Virus record (IMG/VR): IMGVR_UViG_3300005582_000107
Coordinates: 1-23,295 of that record
DNA from: a virus
DNA length: 23,295 nt
Reading direction: 5' to 3' (one strand)
The position numbers were made by a program, and so were the translations under genes. The notes below the pieces were generated by a model. The model was not told the DNA's origin. It saw only the letters and a list, made by a program, of their open reading frames with translations, and ran no database searches. Numbering within the stretch: position 1 is the first letter of the stretch; each line of letters begins with the position of its first letter. Shown here one piece after another: positions 5,088-10,999 of the stretch.

Positions 5088-5328
5088 TACAAATCTCAAA
5101 GTTTTTATTAAATTCAGAATCTGTATAAATAAAAATTTGGTCTTCAATCCTTATTATCCATTCAGACTCTACAACAAACACATTTTCAATATTTGCCCAA
5201 CCAACTTTATCCCATTTGCCCCAAGAAAATAGAGAATGTCCTAAAGAACTTTTAATAGAATCTAATGAGTCGTATTTAAATTGAATAGCTTTAAATCTAA
5301 CATGTCGCTTAAATTTAACATCTTCCAA
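5080..5328 (-). CDS. Unknown phage protein with GDWI-like architecture (82 aa), TTG start
   Basis: The layout RFKAIQF near the N-terminus, then ENVFVV, then ESEWIIRI and a terminal TDSEFNKNFE recalls a common small phage family in which an AIQF strand is followed by a GDWIi strand and a C-terminal eF...Y helix; its function is unknown. The resemblance is partial. The start is TTG at 5328, supported by a perfect AAGGAG six bases upstream; there is no in-frame ATG near it. Confidence 0.65.
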   Translation of the reverse strand: MEDVKFKRHVRFKAIQFKYDSLDSIKSSLGHSLFSWGKWDKVGWANIENVFVVESEWIIRIEDQIFIYTDSEFNKNFEICNV

Positions 5329-5379
5329 GGGCTTCTCCTTAAGCTTTAGCCTTTGCTCTTAAGATAATTGCAATAGTAG

Positions 5380-5403
5380 AATGGCACTGATAAATTAGTG
5401 CCA
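5380..5403. other. Perfect 8-bp hairpin in the gap 5329-5464
   Basis: ATGGCACT (5380-5387) and AGTGCCAT (5396-5403) are perfect inverted repeats around eight bases. No U-tract follows on either strand. A 22-codon reading frame overlaps it on the minus strand but lacks a ribosome site. The rest of 5329-5464 shows only a weak second hairpin. Confidence 0.4.
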
Positions 5404-5464
5404 TCATATTAGCTAATAACTACTATTTAGCCACTCGTGCTTTTAGTAGATTACTTTGTTAAAG

Positions 5465-5505
5465 TGGTAGGCGGTGCTGGGCTCGAACCAGCGACCAATG
5501 AATTA
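5465..5505 (-). pseudogene. 3' half of a tRNA (anticodon loop to CCA), 5' half missing
   Basis: Immediately after the CCA of the preceding tRNA, the sequence runs exactly like the 3' half of a canonical tRNA. It has loop end TAA, 5-nt anticodon-stem strand TTCAT, 5-nt variable loop TGGTC, T arm GCTGG-TTCGAGC-CCAGC, 7-nt acceptor strand ACCGCCT, discriminator A and CCA. Every segment has the standard length. The matching 5' half would start AGGCGGT and contain ATGAA; neither is found next to it. A deletion fusing the CATAA formed by the upstream CCA end with an anticodon loop is a plausible origin. Confidence 0.85.
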
Positions 5506-5582
5506 TGGTGGGCCTGCTCGGGTTCGAACCGAGACTCAATGTCTTATGAGGACACTGCTTTCACCGATTAAGCTACAGGCCC
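5506..5582 (-). tRNA. tRNA with anticodon CAU, probably Ile2, otherwise Met
   Basis: Acceptor GGGCCTG/CAGGCCC, D arm closed by GCTT/AAGC, anticodon stem GTGTC/GACAT with loop CTCATAA, T arm CTCGG-TTCGAAC-CCGAG, discriminator A and encoded CCA. It is not an initiator: base 1 is paired and the anticodon stem lacks the G-C run. Acceptor pairs C4-G69 and C5-G68 match the recognition features reported for lysidine synthetase TilS, which favours Ile2 reading AUA; elongator Met cannot be excluded. Confidence 0.93.
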
Positions 5583-5583
5583 T

Positions 5584-5647
5584 AAAAAAAATCCCTTTCG
5601 AGTAATGCCAACACATTCTAAAATGTATTAACAAAACTTGAAAGGGA
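5584..5647 (-). terminator. Branched hairpin with U8 tract just before the CAU tRNA
   Basis: TCCCTTTC (5592-5599) pairs with GAAAGGGA (5640-5647). The long loop holds a second 8-bp stem (AATACATT with AATGTGTT, one wobble pair). Eight Us follow (5591-5584), ending one base before the tRNA 5' end. It would terminate the message of the 5826-6377 gene, but then the tRNAs need readthrough or another start. Confidence 0.6.
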
Positions 5648-5650
5648 ATA

Positions 5651-5790
5651 AACGAAATAATTCGTTTTTACTAGCCTTTTAAAGACATGCCAAGGTCTTA
5701 AGATAATGGCCTGCCGTCATAAAAGCTGATGTTGTCAGCAAGGAATCCCGGTCCTCGCTAATAGTGTTAACAGACACTATTAACTACATA
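5651..5790 (-). ncRNA. Chain of hairpins between the repeat protein and the tRNAs
   Basis: Gap 5583-5825 has no gene. Besides the branched terminator it shows, in minus-strand RNA, AACGAA/TTCGTT (5651-5666), AAGAC/GTCTT (about 5681-5699), AGCGAGG/CCTTGCT with one G-U pair, or alternatively GCTGA/TCAGC, and AATAGTGT/ACACTATT (about 5760-5781, 8 bp). The density of stems suggests a structured 3' UTR or small RNA. Confidence 0.4.
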
Positions 5791-5825
5791 CCACCTTTGT
5801 TTTATTAGCAAACCTATCTTATCTA

Positions 5826-6377
5826 TTACGCTGCAGCTTTTTCAGCAGCTTTCTTGGCGCGATAAGCTGCTAGAGCTTCTTGTGCCTTAGGATTAACTTG
5901 ACGCTTCTCTACACCTGCTTCGTAACAAGCTAGAACGGCATCTTTGTTAGCAATAATCCATTTTGCTAGATCTTCATTATCGCTAGCAGCGACCAGACTG
6001 TTACGTGCGGCTGTAGACTTTTCAGCCTCATCCATACGCTTGACACTTGGCCAGCGGAATGATTCTAGAATTGCAGATGCATGTTCTTGCAAGAAAGCAA
6101 TCTTGGTGTTGCCATGAATTTCTTTTAGAGCGTCAAGCGCTTTTGACAGCTTGTTTGATTCTACTTTAGTGACACGACGAATCGTGCCGGTTTCGAACGC
6201 AATTTCTACCGTTTCCTGATTTTCCAATAGCCAAGTTGACAACTCTTTGTTGTTGCCGGTGACTTTGTTCAACGCCTCTTCGATCTTAGGACGACGAAGA
6301 TAGTTAATAGCCTCAGCTTTGGTGTCAAAGGTTTTGCCATCGGGAGTGGTAAATACTTGCTTTAGTTCGAATGACAT
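5826..6377 (-). CDS. Triple-repeat phage protein with DGKxFxTKxEA N-terminus (183 aa)
   Basis: Residues 1-30 (FTTPDGKTFDTKAEAINYLRRP region) match a pattern found in other phage hypotheticals. The rest is built from three repeats of about 45 residues, centred on ELSTWLLENQETVEIAFETG (45-64), IAFLQEHASAILESF (93-107) and DLAKWIIANKDAVLACYEAG (136-155). Each is preceded by an Ala/Leu-rich helix (EALNKV, KALDALKEI, ARNSLVAA). The C-terminus is Ala/Lys-rich. Composition is visibly less AT-rich than its neighbours. ATG 6377 follows AAAGGA. A structured leader precedes the gene and a U8 hairpin follows it, so it looks like an independently controlled, possibly abundant protein. Function unknown. 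Confidence 0.8.
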   Translation of the reverse strand: MSFELKQVFTTPDGKTFDTKAEAINYLRRPKIEEALNKVTGNNKELSTWLLENQETVEIAFETGTIRRVTKVESNKLSKALDALKEIHGNTKIAFLQEHASAILESFRWPSVKRMDEAEKSTAARNSLVAASDNEDLAKWIIANKDAVLACYEAGVEKRQVNPKAQEALAAYRAKKAAEKAAA

Positions 6378-6425
6378 AGTTAATTTCCTTTAATGGTTAG
6401 TAACATATTGTTACCAGATAATATA

Positions 6426-6451
6426 CCACTTTTAACGCAAGTGGCTTGCGT
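6426..6451 (-). promoter_or_regulatory. Mutually exclusive hairpins in the leader of the 5826-6377 gene
   Basis: ACGCAAG/CTTGCGT (6435-6441 with 6445-6451, loop TGG on the plus strand) and CCACTT/AAGTGG (6426-6431 with 6439-6444) share bases and cannot form together. The rest of the 260-base gap 6378-6637 contains further short stems (for example GCAC/GTGC followed by a U5 stretch near 6515-6530), no ORF with a ribosome site and no clear promoter. A switch or attenuator is conceivable but unproven. Confidence 0.35.
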
Positions 6452-6637
6452 GTGTCTTTGATATAAACTTTTAGGGTTAAGTTAACGGGTTCTAACGTCG
6501 GAAGGTCACATGATAGTCCTTTAAAAAGTCGCACAGACGTGCAGAAAGATGCCTAGTTGCCACTGCTAACTTCTAGAGAAGCCCTGATGTCTTGCCGAGC
6601 GGCGAGTGCACCTGGGTCTGTTTTAAAGTGATTATTT

Positions 6638-6886
6638 TTAACTTTTATTTTTTGAAGTATTGTACTTTTCTTCTATGCTTTCACCGATTTCTACAGCAAG
6701 ATCATACCATAGTCTAGGATCAATGATTTGAGCAGGATCACTTTTTGGTGCTTCTTTTGCTGACATAATTTCACAATAATGTCTAATAGCTTCAATTACA
6801 AACACTTGAGCCATTGCACCATGTTTTGAATAATTCATAATCCAATGCACAAAATCATCATTTGTAGTAACTTCTCTAGGTATCAT
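6638..6886 (-). CDS. Conserved-looking small phage protein (82 aa)
   Basis: The sequence pattern NYSKHGAMAQVFVIEAIRHY...IIDPRLWYDLAVEI resembles a small phage family of unknown function that I recall as MxQ-F-hydrophobic-EAI followed by a P-x-x-W motif. It is mostly helical and soluble. ATG 6886 overlaps the upstream stop as ATGA. It is the last gene of the stretch before the 260-base structured leader. Confidence 0.75.
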   Translation of the reverse strand: MIPREVTTNDDFVHWIMNYSKHGAMAQVFVIEAIRHYCEIMSAKEAPKSDPAQIIDPRLWYDLAVEIGESIEEKYNTSKNKS

Positions 6887-7125
6887 ACTTTAGCAATCAA
6901 ATCAAATGGATGAGGATAATTATCTTCAAGAAAGCTGCCATTTTCTGTAAATGTAGTCATTCTTTTCTTTCGATCAATGGCTACAATTGCATGTTTTTCA
7001 AAGTCTTTAATTTGAATTATAGTATATTGATCTCCACCTGAAGTAGCCCATGTTTCACCTACTTGCGGTTTATTTTTAATTTGTGGTTTATCTTTAATTT
7101 GTGCTGTATTTTTAATCTTTTTCAT
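6883..7125 (-). CDS. Unknown 80-aa protein with short N-terminal KPQ repeats
   Basis: Residues 1-22 are a low-complexity basic tail with repeated IKDKPQ/IKNKPQ units. Residues 23-80 look like a small beta barrel of the KOW/SH3 type (VGETWATSGGDQYTIIQI...HAIVAIDRKKR). Fold assignment is a guess from strand pattern. ATG 7125 overlaps the previous stop as ATGA. Confidence 0.65.
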   Translation of the reverse strand: MKKIKNTAQIKDKPQIKNKPQVGETWATSGGDQYTIIQIKDFEKHAIVAIDRKKRMTTFTENGSFLEDNYPHPFDLIAKV

Positions 7126-8093
7126 TCAAAGATCTCATCAATCAATTTTGCAATGTAAGTCGAATCTACTCGACCTTCTTTGTTTTCAAGAGCACGTAAT
7201 AGTTGATACATATATGCTTGATCTACTCCAATTAATTGTTCACGTAATACTTTAGAATCTTCAAGGTCTATATCTTTAATTTGCCAAATAATTTTAAGCA
7301 TTTGACCTGCTGTGATTCGCCAACCTCTTGCAATAAACTTTCGAATACGAAACAAAGAAGCAATTGGATACAGACTACCACGATATAATAGAGCTTTTGA
7401 AAGAATTGATTCTAATGCTTCTGGGTGGTATTGTAAATTATTCTTTCCATAATCATAGAAACACATAGAATGAACAAAGTCATAGTTCTTTAAAATATCT
7501 TCAGGCTCTCCATAAAATCTAATTATTAATTGAACTTTATCTGTTAGTGTAATTGCATTGTCTGATAAAAATACTGGACTGTATTTATTCTTTTTGTTTC
7601 TAGTTTCTTCAAACAATCCCTCAGTAACGTCTACAGCATTTTTTAAAGAAAGTGATTCAATAAAATTACTTGCAGATTCTTCGGTAGCTGATTCAAAGTA
7701 TTCATATTCAGACTGTGTCTCTGAAGCTACTCCTGAACTTTTCATGTAAATGATAATTCTTTTTTCATCTTCATTTTTAATATTTTTAATAGTTTCTTCA
7801 CGAACTACTGGATTACAACTTGAAATTATATTTTTAGTTTTTAATTTGCCTTTATTAATATTAAACTCATTTACATAATATTCTGCAATAGCTTTTGCAG
7901 TTTCATAATTCTTAAAGTAAAGATCGTAATCATTGATTTGCTCGCCTTGAAGCATTGAAGCTATGGCTCCGCCTGACACAATTACGTTTTGCTTTACTTG
8001 ATTTGCTAGAGTTTCATCTTTAATTGTTTCAATCCAGTTATCTAACTTTTTATCTAAAATAAGTTTAATTGTAGAGGCCTTCATTCCAGTCAT
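7122..8093 (-). CDS. Nucleotidyltransferase-fold protein (323 aa)
   Basis: Residues 38-60 contain the signature of the pol-beta nucleotidyltransferase superfamily: IVSGGAIAS, then QINDYDLYF with D55 and D57 as candidate metal ligands (GG-x(12)-DxD). This matches the head of poly(A) polymerase/CCA-adding-type enzymes and a group of phage proteins annotated as nucleotidyltransferases. The remaining 260 residues include a charged region (about 105-165) and a helical C-terminus; I see no second recognisable domain or third Asp with certainty. Substrate unknown: tRNA, other RNA, protein or antibiotic-like small molecule are all possible. The nearby tRNA genes already encode CCA, so simple CCA addition is not required. 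Start ATG 8093; an in-frame ATG three codons later is also possible. Confidence 0.75.
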   Translation of the reverse strand: MTGMKASTIKLILDKKLDNWIETIKDETLANQVKQNVIVSGGAIASMLQGEQINDYDLYFKNYETAKAIAEYYVNEFNINKGKLKTKNIISSCNPVVREETIKNIKNEDEKRIIIYMKSSGVASETQSEYEYFESATEESASNFIESLSLKNAVDVTEGLFEETRNKKNKYSPVFLSDNAITLTDKVQLIIRFYGEPEDILKNYDFVHSMCFYDYGKNNLQYHPEALESILSKALLYRGSLYPIASLFRIRKFIARGWRITAGQMLKIIWQIKDIDLEDSKVLREQLIGVDQAYMYQLLRALENKEGRVDSTYIAKLIDEIFE

Positions 8094-8101
8094 TGTCTAG
8101 C

Positions 8102-8356
8102 CTAGTAAGTAAGTGAAACTTTTGAAGGACAATCTGCATAAATACAAACGTAATGATTTGTTTGGCTTCCGGATAAATTACATACTTTACACTTTGGAAA
8201 GTCAGAGCTATTTTGTAAATTAATTTTCTCTATTGATTCTTCATCAATAGCTTTTCTTAGCCGCTTTAAGTAAAAAGTTGTACTATCTTTATTACTTTCA
8301 TAGGCTCCTTCTAAATGATTGATAAGAGCCCACATTGCAATTTGTACTTTATTCAT
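8102..8356 (-). CDS. Unknown 84-aa protein with C-terminal zinc-ribbon-like Cys
   Basis: The first 55 residues look helical and charged. The C-terminal part carries CKVC, then after about 14 residues CIYADC, a plausible zinc site. The frame also opens with GTG at 8368; ATG 8356 is chosen by default since neither has a clear ribosome site. No family recognised. Confidence 0.65.
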   Translation of the reverse strand: MNKVQIAMWALINHLEGAYESNKDSTTFYLKRLRKAIDEESIEKINLQNSSDFPKCKVCNLSGSQTNHYVCIYADCPSKVSLTY

Positions 8357-8386
8357 AGTGACTCGCACATTTGTAGATTGCCGTTA

Positions 8387-8551
8387 TTACTCTTCATCTT
8401 CATAATCTGCTTCAGGATGTTTTTGTTCTGGTCCAGAGTAGTGTGGATTTCTCTCCCATGTATCATAATCAGATGATATCCATTGTCGATCTTTTTGATC
8501 TTTTCCTACTGTCCAAACCCATTCTCTAACAGCATCTTGCTTGAAACTCAT
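8387..8551 (-). CDS. Unknown acidic 54-aa protein
   Basis: A short ORF starting MSFKQDAVREWVWTVGKD and ending in an acidic tail (ADYEDEE). The N-terminal part is Trp-rich. ATG 8551 overlaps the stop of the upstream gene as ATGA, and the gene fills the space otherwise empty between 8387 and 8548. No family recognised. Confidence 0.65.
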   Translation of the reverse strand: MSFKQDAVREWVWTVGKDQKDRQWISSDYDTWERNPHYSGPEQKHPEADYEDEE

Positions 8552-8739
8552 TTAAAAAATTCCTTTATTTCCAGAGCAATATCAGTCTGTTTGTCTGTTT
8601 TTGTAGCAATATATACACATTCAGCAATAATAAATTTAGCAAACATTTTTAAATTAACATTGTCTATCCAATATGTAACTCCATCTCTTTCAAGATTTAT
8701 GCCTGCTTGCTCAGCAAGTTCTTTAATTCGCTTGTTCAT
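8548..8739 (-). CDS. Small paralogue family member 1 (63 aa)
   Basis: One of four neighbouring proteins sharing the layout MN-x-x-I-x-x-LA-x-Q at the N-terminus, a central (K/E)xFAxxII-x-EC motif (here KMFAKFIIAEC) and a C-terminal amphipathic end (here IKEFFK). ATG 8739 is chosen because it aligns with the MNK starts of its relatives, giving a 17-base overlap with the upstream gene; the frame is open to 8751. The pattern is familiar from phage hypotheticals ending in HFGVE. Function unknown. Confidence 0.75.
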   Translation of the reverse strand: MNKRIKELAEQAGINLERDGVTYWIDNVNLKMFAKFIIAECVYIATKTDKQTDIALEIKEFFK

Positions 8740-8926
8740 CATCAATCCCAAAATGGCTCTTCATTGATTTAACACGAATGCTGTCAGGATGACCACAAAA
8801 TTGAATACATTCCCGAACAATCAACTTGGCGAACTTTTCTTCGTCAAATTGTTCAGTAAAGCCACCATAACCATTATGGTATTCTGTGCGACATTGATCA
8901 GCGAGTTTCTGAATAGTCTTGTTCAT
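8723..8926 (-). CDS. Small paralogue family member 2 (67 aa)
   Basis: Starts MNKTIQKLADQC, has the central EEKFAKLIVREC motif and ends KSHFGIDDEQAN, the same architecture as its neighbours at 8548-8739, 9189-9419 and 9577-9768. The start codon overlaps the previous stop as ATGA. It is separated from members 3 and 4 by unrelated small genes. Confidence 0.8.
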   Translation of the reverse strand: MNKTIQKLADQCRTEYHNGYGGFTEQFDEEKFAKLIVRECIQFCGHPDSIRVKSMKSHFGIDDEQAN

Positions 8927-9189
8927 TCTGACATCCTTTTAACTAACATCTCAGCAATTTCCCTAGCCACCTGTGTAGCATTAGCCTTGATGCTTTCTTT
9001 ATGCCCTTTGACATTGTGGATAAACATCCAATCCTTAGCAGACTTCTCGCACCAGTCAATGAACCATTCCCAACTGAAATTAGGCCCACGGTATTTGGGA
9101 TTAGTGAATGCGGCAAACGATCCAGCCACATTGGCATAGCAGATATTGGCTATCTCAAGGCGTTTCGTTTGGCTAATTCGTTCATTCAT
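8923..9189 (-). CDS. Unknown 88-aa protein inside the paralogue cluster
   Basis: Begins MNERISQTKRLEIANICYAN and is Trp-rich in the middle (FSWEWFIDWCEKSAKDW). It lacks the FAxLIxxEC core of the flanking paralogues, so I do not count it as a member. Coupled at both ends: TAATG at 9189 and ATGA at 8926. Composition is slightly less AT-rich than its neighbours. Function unknown. Confidence 0.7.
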   Translation of the reverse strand: MNERISQTKRLEIANICYANVAGSFAAFTNPKYRGPNFSWEWFIDWCEKSAKDWMFIHNVKGHKESIKANATQVAREIAEMLVKRMSE

Positions 9190-9419
9190 TATTCAACTCC
9201 GAAATACTTTTTGATTTTCTCTTCAATAGTATCTGCTGTAATAGGAATTACTACTTCTTTAACACACATCATACATTCTTTGATAATCAAATCGGCAAAT
9301 TTTTCTAAACTAATTGTTTCTTCCCAATTGTCAGAAATAATGGTATCAGTAGAATCTACCAAGGGATAGTTAATATTAATAACAGCTTGCTTAGCAAGTT
9401 CTTCAATTTGATTATTCAT
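9189..9419 (-). CDS. Small paralogue family member 3 (76 aa)
   Basis: The clearest representative: MNNQIEELAKQA at the start, LEKFADLIIKEC in the middle, and IEEKIKKYFGVE at the end. It has a longer insert (about residues 15-35) before the core than its relatives. ATG 9419 overlaps the upstream stop as ATGA. Two predicted helices flank a variable loop. The family is common in tailed phages, with no known role that I can cite. Confidence 0.8.
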   Translation of the reverse strand: MNNQIEELAKQAVININYPLVDSTDTIISDNWEETISLEKFADLIIKECMMCVKEVVIPITADTIEEKIKKYFGVE

Positions 9420-9562
9420 TTCTTTAATTCCTTGCTATTTTGAATAATACAGATGCTTTTAGACTTTTTAGCAGTGTTAGAATGTTTACAACACCAATCT
9501 GCATATTTAGTATTAAAAGCACCTGTATTATGATATACACAGCTCTTGCAGTGTTTACTCAT
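9416..9562 (-). CDS. Cys-rich 48-aa protein
   Basis: The 48-residue product MSKHCKSCVYHNTG... has CxxC at 5-8, CC at 24-25 followed by KH, and a further Cys at 38. This is a plausible small zinc-binding knuckle with a basic second half. ATG 9562 lies 14 bases after the previous stop and the end overlaps the next start as ATGA, so the packing supports a real gene. No family recognised. Confidence 0.65.
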   Translation of the reverse strand: MSKHCKSCVYHNTGAFNTKYADWCCKHSNTAKKSKSICIIQNSKELKK

Positions 9563-9576
9563 TTCTTTTTAATTTT

Positions 9577-9768
9577 CTATTGAAATGCACGTTTAAATCT
9601 TTCTCGATCAGTTAAAGTAAAACATCGAGTGCTGCATTCCATTACTACTAGCTCAATTAAGTATTCAGAAAATAAATCCATTGTAGAAATTAAATTATTA
9701 GATTTTTTAGCTTCTTCTGTTGCATAATCTTTAGCCTGCTCTACAAGGCTTCTCATTAATGGGTTCAT
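9577..9768 (-). CDS. Small paralogue family member 4, divergent (63 aa)
   Basis: From ATG 9768 the protein begins MNPLMRSLVEQAKDY, has FSEYLIELVVMEC in the position of the family core and ends RFKRAFQ. It is the most divergent of the four. The start is decided by AAGGAG four bases upstream of ATG 9768; the frame itself opens at 9783. The AAGGAG lies within the end of the 9770-9928 gene. Confidence 0.7.
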   Translation of the reverse strand: MNPLMRSLVEQAKDYATEEAKKSNNLISTMDLFSEYLIELVVMECSTRCFTLTDRERFKRAFQ

Positions 9769-9769
9769 A

Positions 9770-9928
9770 TTACTCCTTATCATTTTTAATATTTTCTTTT
9801 GTTATTTCAACCACTATAATATTACCTTTTACTTTAAAAGTACTAATATTCGTGTTTAGAAGTTTTTTAATTTCCTCTGGGTAATTAACTAAAAATTCTT
9901 TAATATCATCTTCATTTTCTTCTAGCAT
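9770..9928 (-). CDS. Acidic 52-aa protein coupled to DNA ligase
   Basis: A 52-residue ORF, MLEENEDDIKEFLVNY... ending ENIKNDKE. Its ATG at 9928 shares one base with the ligase stop codon (TAATG), and it ends two bases before the next start codon, so it fits the coupled gene layout exactly. Glu/Asp/Lys-rich, mixed helix and strand. No family recognised; coupling with the ligase does not prove a functional link. Confidence 0.65.
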   Translation of the reverse strand: MLEENEDDIKEFLVNYPEEIKKLLNTNISTFKVKGNIIVVEITKENIKNDKE

Positions 9929-10821
9929 TACAAGTCCATTAAATCTCTAAAACCAAGTGCTCTTGGAAATCGTGGTTTATCTTTAATTCCATGCAAGAAA
10001 TATCTAAACTTAAGATGCTTGCCAATATACTTATACTTATTTTCTAAAATTTCTTTTCGTTGTGCATGGTTCAAGCTGCCTGGTGCAACATCTAAGATAT
10101 CATTGCCGTACAAGACTTGAAACTTACCTGCAATATCTCCTTCAATTAGTCCTGCTTTACTTGAAGATCTTTTTGCATAACCTAATTCATCTGTTTCAAG
10201 TGTATTGTGATTTTCCATCATAGGTAGAATATTAACTACCATTGCTTCAGAATCTTTAAATCGTTTAAGTTTATAAATAAGACCTTCTTTAAATGTACCT
10301 CGACCTAGCTTATAGTGGCCTACAGGATTCCTCATCATGATGCCTTCAAAACCTTCTACAAGACATTTTTGTTCATATTTAACTAGCTCTTCATGGTTTT
10401 CAATATACTCGTGCTGAACTAATTTAACTTGAATTTGAGTGCCAAGAACTTTTTCTAAATACTCTAATCTTTCATAAAAAGGCTTATGCAAATAATTTGG
10501 ATGTGTATAGTCAAATACATAATATGTAAGATTACCTGGTTTGTTCTCTGACATTACATGACTTTGTGTTCTATTATAAACATCAAAGTCAGTGCAGTTA
10601 CCTTCAATTAACTCACCATCATAATGCTCATAGTCTTTAAATTCTATTTGTGCTTGATATGAAGGCAATATTTTAAAGCTTCTAGACATTGCATATCTAT
10701 TTTTAATGATACAGCGAATACCGTCGTACTTAGGTGAACACAATAAAGGATATTGAAGTTTTTTAAAATAGTCAGGAAATGATAACGGATCTTCACCCGG
10801 CGCTAACATTGGCTTGAACAT
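9928..10821 (-). CDS. ATP-dependent DNA ligase
   Basis: Joins 3'-OH and 5'-phosphate nicks through an enzyme-AMP intermediate, here in phage lagging-strand maturation and repair. The nucleotidyltransferase motifs are in order: K31-Y-D-G with nucleophilic Lys31 (motif I), E70 (DGEL), YYVFDY at 100-105 (III), EGFEGIMMR at 156-164 (IV) and YKLKRFKD at 183-190 (V). A C-terminal OB domain fills residues about 190-297. At 297 residues it is a minimal phage ligase, smaller than T7's (about 359). The gene starts 29 bases inside the preceding small gene; an in-frame ATG at 10809 is an alternative but would trim only four residues. Confidence 0.93.
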   Translation of the reverse strand: MFKPMLAPGEDPLSFPDYFKKLQYPLLCSPKYDGIRCIIKNRYAMSRSFKILPSYQAQIEFKDYEHYDGELIEGNCTDFDVYNRTQSHVMSENKPGNLTYYVFDYTHPNYLHKPFYERLEYLEKVLGTQIQVKLVQHEYIENHEELVKYEQKCLVEGFEGIMMRNPVGHYKLGRGTFKEGLIYKLKRFKDSEAMVVNILPMMENHNTLETDELGYAKRSSSKAGLIEGDIAGKFQVLYGNDILDVAPGSLNHAQRKEILENKYKYIGKHLKFRYFLHGIKDKPRFPRALGFRDLMDL

Positions 10822-10999
10822 AAATTTCTTTCAATTGATTTAAGACAGACTTTCTATTTCCCTGCAAATTAAATTGTTCTTTTATAATAGTATATGCAGA
10901 TCTTCCAGTCTTTTTCATACCTTTTATTTCAAGTTCAAGCGCTGCTATTAATACTCTCATTTGATAGAGTTTAATTGCATCTCCTGTTAATGCTGTCAA
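10793..10999 (-). CDS. Conserved small phage protein (68 aa), TTG start
   Basis: The segment MRVLIAALELEIKGMKKTGRSAYTIIKEQF...GNRKSVLNQLKEI resembles a small helical family found in many phages, with a conserved LxLExxGMK core and a GRSAY/xxKxxF motif; no function is known to me. The start is TTG at 10999, overlapping the previous stop as TTGA with GGAG seven bases upstream; the first ATG (10960) would remove 13 residues. It overlaps the ligase gene by 29 bases. Confidence 0.75.
   Translation of the reverse strand: MTALTGDAIKLYQMRVLIAALELEIKGMKKTGRSAYTIIKEQFNLQGNRKSVLNQLKEIYVQANVSAG

Noticed and set aside
5343-5411. 22-codon ORF starting ATGATGGCACTA
   Set aside because: No ribosome site; it overlaps a perfect hairpin, and the sequence is better explained as a leader before the TTG-started gene.
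8943-9137. Minus-strand 64-codon frame inside the 8923-9189 gene
   Set aside because: It is in a different frame of a gene coupled at both ends, with no ribosome site.
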